From assembly GCA_007129085.1 (NCBI GenBank), contig SKWF01000083.1, positions 1 to 9,058 on the forward strand: DNA of 9,058 nt. Direction: 5' to 3'. Of the stretch, positions 5,830-9,058 are shown in pieces. Source of the DNA: Balneolaceae bacterium (GTDB lineage: Bacteria > Bacteroidota > Rhodothermia > Balneolales > Balneolaceae). Each line of letters starts with the position of its first letter. Position 1 is the first letter of the stretch. Under the pieces are notes generated by a model, which was given only the letters and a program-made list of their open reading frames with translations, was not told where the DNA came from and ran no database searches. The position numbers and the translations under genes are program-made.

Positions 5830-7401
5830 ATGAAAAATTATTCATTCTGGAACCACCCCTGGTCACTTAGCATAACTGCCGCAATACTCTTGAGTCTGGC
5901 TTTTCCGCCATTTGATGTAGCTATTCTGCAAATTCCGGCATTCATTTTTCTATTCAGAATTGCTGCCATAACTGTTACCACCCGCCGGATGATCTACTTC
6001 ACCTACCCCGGCTTGGTACTATGGAACCTATTTACCACTTACTGGCTGATGATGGCCGACATTACCGCAGGAATAGCCGCTATTCTTGCCAATGCCGCGT
6101 TAATGCTGATCCCTCTTTGGCTGGCGAGAAAACTCTTTCTATCAAAAATGAACCCCATTCTTGCCTCATTTTTTGCAGCATCATTTTGGGTCAGTTATGA
6201 ATTTCTGCACCACAACTGGGATTTAGCCTGGCCCTGGCTCACTCTCGGAAACGGCTGGGCTAACCTGACCGGTGCTATTCAGTATATCTCCGTAACGGGA
6301 CTCCTCGGCGTCAGCTTCTGGATCGTGTTCACATCCGCGCTTGCCTACCACTATATCGTTACTAACTCCAAGTACCTGCTCTACAGCACGCTGCTAATCT
6401 TTTTCGCATTCCCTCTTCTATCCGTTGTCGCATCGATTGGCGGGTATGGAGAACAGGGCGATCCGATTGAGGTGGCGATCATCCAACCCAACTCCGACTC
6501 CTACGCCGATCATGGCGGGATGGATTCCATTGATGACCTGATTGATAAACTCCTTCGGATGTCGGGCGAGGTTCAAACCGAAAATACTGATGTTATTATC
6601 TGGCCAGAAAACGCTGTAGACACAGGGTTGACGCTTGAAAATCGTCAGGTTCGACGTATGCAAGACAGCCTTCAAGCCTGGAATACGGAACTGATTACCG
6701 GCACCGGGTTCATCCGCTATTACGATGAAGAGGATGCCCCTGCGCTCCATCGCACCACAGGAGGTGGGCAGCCGTACAATTTCTTTAACGCTGCATTTCA
6801 TCTGCAGCCATCAGCACCGGTAGATGTGTATGAAAAAGGGCGATTAGTTCCCGTTGTAGAGCGATTTCCATTTCTCGACTTTTTCCATCGGCTGGATGTT
6901 TTTAACCTTGTAAACTGGGAAAGTTTGATGGGGTACGGGCTTGGCCGGGAAGCAAATGTTTTTGATGTGAATGGTGCACAAACTCCCGCACTAATTTGCT
7001 ACGATTCAGTTTTCCCCGGCTGGGTGAATCAGTTTGTAAATAACGGTGCTGACTTTATCACTATTATTACCAACGATGGATGGTGGGGTGATTCAGCCGG
7101 CCACAAACAGCATTTTGCCTACGCCCGTCTCCGTGCCATTGAGCATCGCAAATGGGTGGCACGATCGGCCAATAATGGAATTTCGGGCATCATCTCGCCG
7201 GATGGCAAAGTGCAGCTCGAAACAGAATACTGGACCGAAGACGCCTTTACTTTTACGATCTACACATCACCCCAAACCACATTTTACACCCGATACGGAA
7301 ATTGGTTTGCCTATCTCTTACTTATCTCCACAATTGGTGGGTTGATCTATTTTGTGGTAAAACGGAAAGATTTAGAACCTGAAAGTGAAGAGACATTATG
7401 A
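5830..7401 (+). CDS. lnt: Apolipoprotein N-acyltransferase Lnt
   Basis: Lnt moves an acyl chain from a phospholipid to the N-terminal cysteine of lipoproteins, the last step of their maturation, in the inner membrane. The 523-residue product has several hydrophobic segments in the first 205 residues, then a nitrilase-fold (carbon-nitrogen hydrolase) periplasmic domain at about 213-480, and a final membrane segment at about 492-511 followed by a charged KRKDLEPESEE tail. The Glu-Lys-Cys triad is clear: E260 in IWPEN, K336 in YEKGRLVP, C390 in ICYDSVFPG. NDGWWG (415-420) and RAIEHRKWVARSANNGISG (435-453) are further family blocks. The residue after CY is Asp392, where Enterobacteria have Glu. 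The start codon follows the rsmI stop with no gap, so translational coupling is plausible. Its end overlaps the convergent sprA by 6 bases. The window holds one predicted substrate, the lipoprotein at 1730-2638. Confidence 0.94.
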   Translation: MKNYSFWNHPWSLSITAAILLSLAFPPFDVAILQIPAFIFLFRIAAITVTTRRMIYFTYPGLVLWNLFTTYWLMMADITAGIAAILANAALMLIPLWLARKLFLSKMNPILASFFAASFWVSYEFLHHNWDLAWPWLTLGNGWANLTGAIQYISVTGLLGVSFWIVFTSALAYHYIVTNSKYLLYSTLLIFFAFPLLSVVASIGGYGEQGDPIEVAIIQPNSDSYADHGGMDSIDDLIDKLLRMSGEVQTENTDVIIWPENAVDTGLTLENRQVRRMQDSLQAWNTELITGTGFIRYYDEEDAPALHRTTGGGQPYNFFNAAFHLQPSAPVDVYEKGRLVPVVERFPFLDFFHRLDVFNLVNWESLMGYGLGREANVFDVNGAQTPALICYDSVFPGWVNQFVNNGADFITIITNDGWWGDSAGHKQHFAYARLRAIEHRKWVARSANNGISGIISPDGKVQLETEYWTEDAFTFTIYTSPQTTFYTRYGNWFAYLLLISTIGGLIYFVVKRKDLEPESEETL

Positions 7402-9058
7402 CCGGATATTAATCCGAACGTTGAATCGAATATCGTGGGTAGTGCGGGCAAATGTCCGGGTTGATTTCGGCGTGATATTCGTATAGGTGTACTCAAAATT
7501 GGATTGCACAGTGCTCGAAAAACGGTACCCTAACACCACTGATCCATTAAATCGAGACTGCCCCGAAACCCTTGTCTCCCCGATTGAATAATTTGCCGGA
7601 TTTCGATTGATCTGATCACTATCGCCCTGCAGCGCCCTGGAAAGGTCTGATTCCAGTGAAAACCTCTCCTCTTTATCATCAATAAAATTGCCGTTAACCG
7701 TAATATCTACATTGTTTGATGGATTTCGGAAAAAGGGAATATTGAAATTTCGTATGGTATAGGCGAGTGACAGCCTGATGCCATCAGAGGTTCGTTCCGT
7801 TACCTGGATATTCGACAGGGCCAGACTCGTAACTTTACTGGTTTCATACCCTATTTGTGTTCTTAATCCATTTGCCCAGGTAACATTCAACTGCGCAAGC
7901 GGGGAGAAACGGGTCTCAACATTCACGGAGTTCGGCTCAAATTCAGGACGCACATCTTCTACCGAAAAAGCACCTAAATTTCGAGTGAGCACAGCGCCGG
8001 GATCGTTATTTAAACTCCAGCCCATTCGGTATCGCCCGGTGTAAGAGTGCGTGAGTGAAGCACGCTGCATAAAGTTGCCCAGAAACGGAATCCATCCCTC
8101 TATGCCGGTCCAGTTAACGCGCCAGTTCGGAAGGGGTATAGGCGTAAAATTTTTCTCTCCCGTAGAGCTGCTCCGGCCCATATACGCTTTTCGAAAATCT
8201 TCCTGGAGCGTTACACGGTTCAGCACTGTTCGGCCATCCATACTGCCTTCGCTATCTGAAATGACGTTTTCATCATCAGCCATATCGGCAAAAGCGGTTT
8301 CGAGCTGCCGATCAAATAGTTCCCGATAGCCCGATCCAAACGCCCAAACTGAGGAGGATATGTTTCCGGATGCACTCGTCACTGAGGCAAGCTGGTTGGC
8401 GGGATCGATGGTAATCGTCTCGGTCACACGTTCATCCCACTGTGTTTCCCAGTCTAGATCAACAGAAATATTATCGAACGGTAAAAAGCGAGATGTAAGT
8501 GAAATTTGATCGGAATAGGTGTTGGTTGATGGGAGCTGAATGGTGCTCTCTCCATCCAAATTATCTATCAGCCCTCCCCGGTTGACCTGCTCTCTGATCC
8601 CAAGACGATATCCAAATCCCGGCGTTGCTGTATCACCACCAAAGAGGTCATAAATCTGCGATCCTCCCGAATATCCCGACTGCGACGCCGTTTTGGATTG
8701 GTTGTAATTGATATCGACATCCTGCACACTGAACACAGCCAGCAGCAACTTTCGACCGTAGTAAATGGCATGTTCATCAATTCCCAGCGGCTCGGCATCG
8801 TCCGGGCGAGCATCCCGCTCTCTACCCTGTTCCCTATCTGCATCAATAGCATCCTCGTAGATCGACAATCGGCTCAGAAGGTTGTTTATATCCATCCGCA
8901 CTGTATGATCAAGTCTGAAACTATTGGAGACCCTGGCACCTAACCCTGAACCAAATGGTGAATTTTCCCAGCGGAACCCACCGCCATAGCGAGCTGTGTA
9001 ATTAAACCAATTGAGCCCTCTGATTTGGTTCAACTGAGGTTGCCAGCTTGCTGTATAA
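7396..9058 (-). CDS. sprA: SprA-type T9SS outer-membrane translocon, C-terminal part (partial)
   Basis: The frame is open from the right edge to TAA (complement of 7396-7398), giving 553 C-terminal residues; the gene begins outside the window. Family members are very large (above 2000 residues in flavobacteria) and form the 36-strand outer-membrane channel of the type 9 secretion system (SprA, called Sov in Porphyromonas). Support: many alternating hydrophobic/polar beta-strand segments; a block reading PLPNWRVNWTGIEG then an aromatic LTHSYTGRYRMG, typical of the SprA C-terminus; YGGGFRWEN near the window edge; and a last strand ending RFNVRINIRS. An acidic insert (IDADREQGRERDARPDDAEP) interrupts the strands and probably lies outside the barrel. 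A TTG at 9033 could be mistaken for a start, but the frame continues upstream as YTASWQPQ, so it is internal. No terminator is seen at the 3' end, where it overlaps lnt. Confidence 0.83.
   Translation of the reverse strand, partial: YTASWQPQLNQIRGLNWFNYTARYGGGFRWENSPFGSGLGARVSNSFRLDHTVRMDINNLLSRLSIYEDAIDADREQGRERDARPDDAEPLGIDEHAIYYGRKLLLAVFSVQDVDINYNQSKTASQSGYSGGSQIYDLFGGDTATPGFGYRLGIREQVNRGGLIDNLDGESTIQLPSTNTYSDQISLTSRFLPFDNISVDLDWETQWDERVTETITIDPANQLASVTSASGNISSSVWAFGSGYRELFDRQLETAFADMADDENVISDSEGSMDGRTVLNRVTLQEDFRKAYMGRSSSTGEKNFTPIPLPNWRVNWTGIEGWIPFLGNFMQRASLTHSYTGRYRMGWSLNNDPGAVLTRNLGAFSVEDVRPEFEPNSVNVETRFSPLAQLNVTWANGLRTQIGYETSKVTSLALSNIQVTERTSDGIRLSLAYTIRNFNIPFFRNPSNNVDITVNGNFIDDKEERFSLESDLSRALQGDSDQINRNPANYSIGETRVSGQSRFNGSVVLGYRFSSTVQSNFEYTYTNITPKSTRTFARTTHDIRFNVRINIRS

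Noticed and set aside
9031..9033. TTG as the start of the sprA-like gene
   Set aside because: The frame is open to the window edge and the upstream residues (YTASWQPQ) fit the family, so this is an internal leucine codon of a truncated gene.
1..9058. CRISPR array, tRNA/rRNA gene, toxin-antitoxin pair, defence island or mobile element
   Set aside because: No regularly spaced repeats, cloverleaf-like sequences, transposase/integrase motifs or small paired ORFs with recognisable domains were seen; the content is housekeeping.

Overview
The window looks like an ordinary stretch of chromosome from a Gram-negative, double-membraned bacterium of the Bacteroidota/FCB group. Balneolota or a close relative is my best guess, but it cannot be settled by eye. 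The evidence is a C-terminal fragment of the very large outer-membrane protein SprA (type 9 secretion translocon, essentially confined to this group), a lipoprotein acyltransferase (Lnt) and a predicted lipoprotein, start codons mostly without clear Shine-Dalgarno sequences, and a moderate GC content. I see no transposase, integrase, phage gene, CRISPR array, tRNA or rRNA.

Layout, left to right. Bases 1-136 are the last 44 codons of an S1-domain RNA-binding protein on the plus strand. A 322-base non-coding gap (137-458) follows, holding a REP-like palindrome and a second GC-rich hairpin. Next is argD (459-1646, plus), an acetylornithine-type class III aminotransferase. A strong hairpin at 1670-1702, with A and T tracts on either side, can terminate both argD and the gene facing it. 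Four minus-strand genes follow: an SMP-30/gluconolactonase-family lipoprotein (1730-2638), dnaJ (2730-3914), grpE (3925-4518) and a small VOC/glyoxalase-fold protein (4662-5042). grpE and dnaJ form a tight chaperone operon; a probable minus-strand terminator just after dnaJ separates them from the lactonase gene.

A 103-base divergent intergenic region with a small dyad (5066-5078) then leads into rsmI (5146-5829, GTG start) and lnt (5830-7401), which abut with no spacing (TAGATG). lnt converges on the 3' end of sprA (minus, 7396 to the right edge), and the two coding regions overlap by 6 bases.

Functionally these are mostly housekeeping genes: arginine biosynthesis, the DnaK co-chaperone pair, 16S rRNA 2'-O-methylation and lipoprotein maturation, plus the outer-membrane secretion channel. 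Lnt would complete the acylation of lipoproteins such as the lactonase at 1730-2638. I looked for an undescribed system and did not find one. The points worth a second look are the intergenic repeat, the overlapping gene ends, the heat-shock pair without hrcA or CIRCE, and small departures from family norms in ArgD, RsmI and Lnt.
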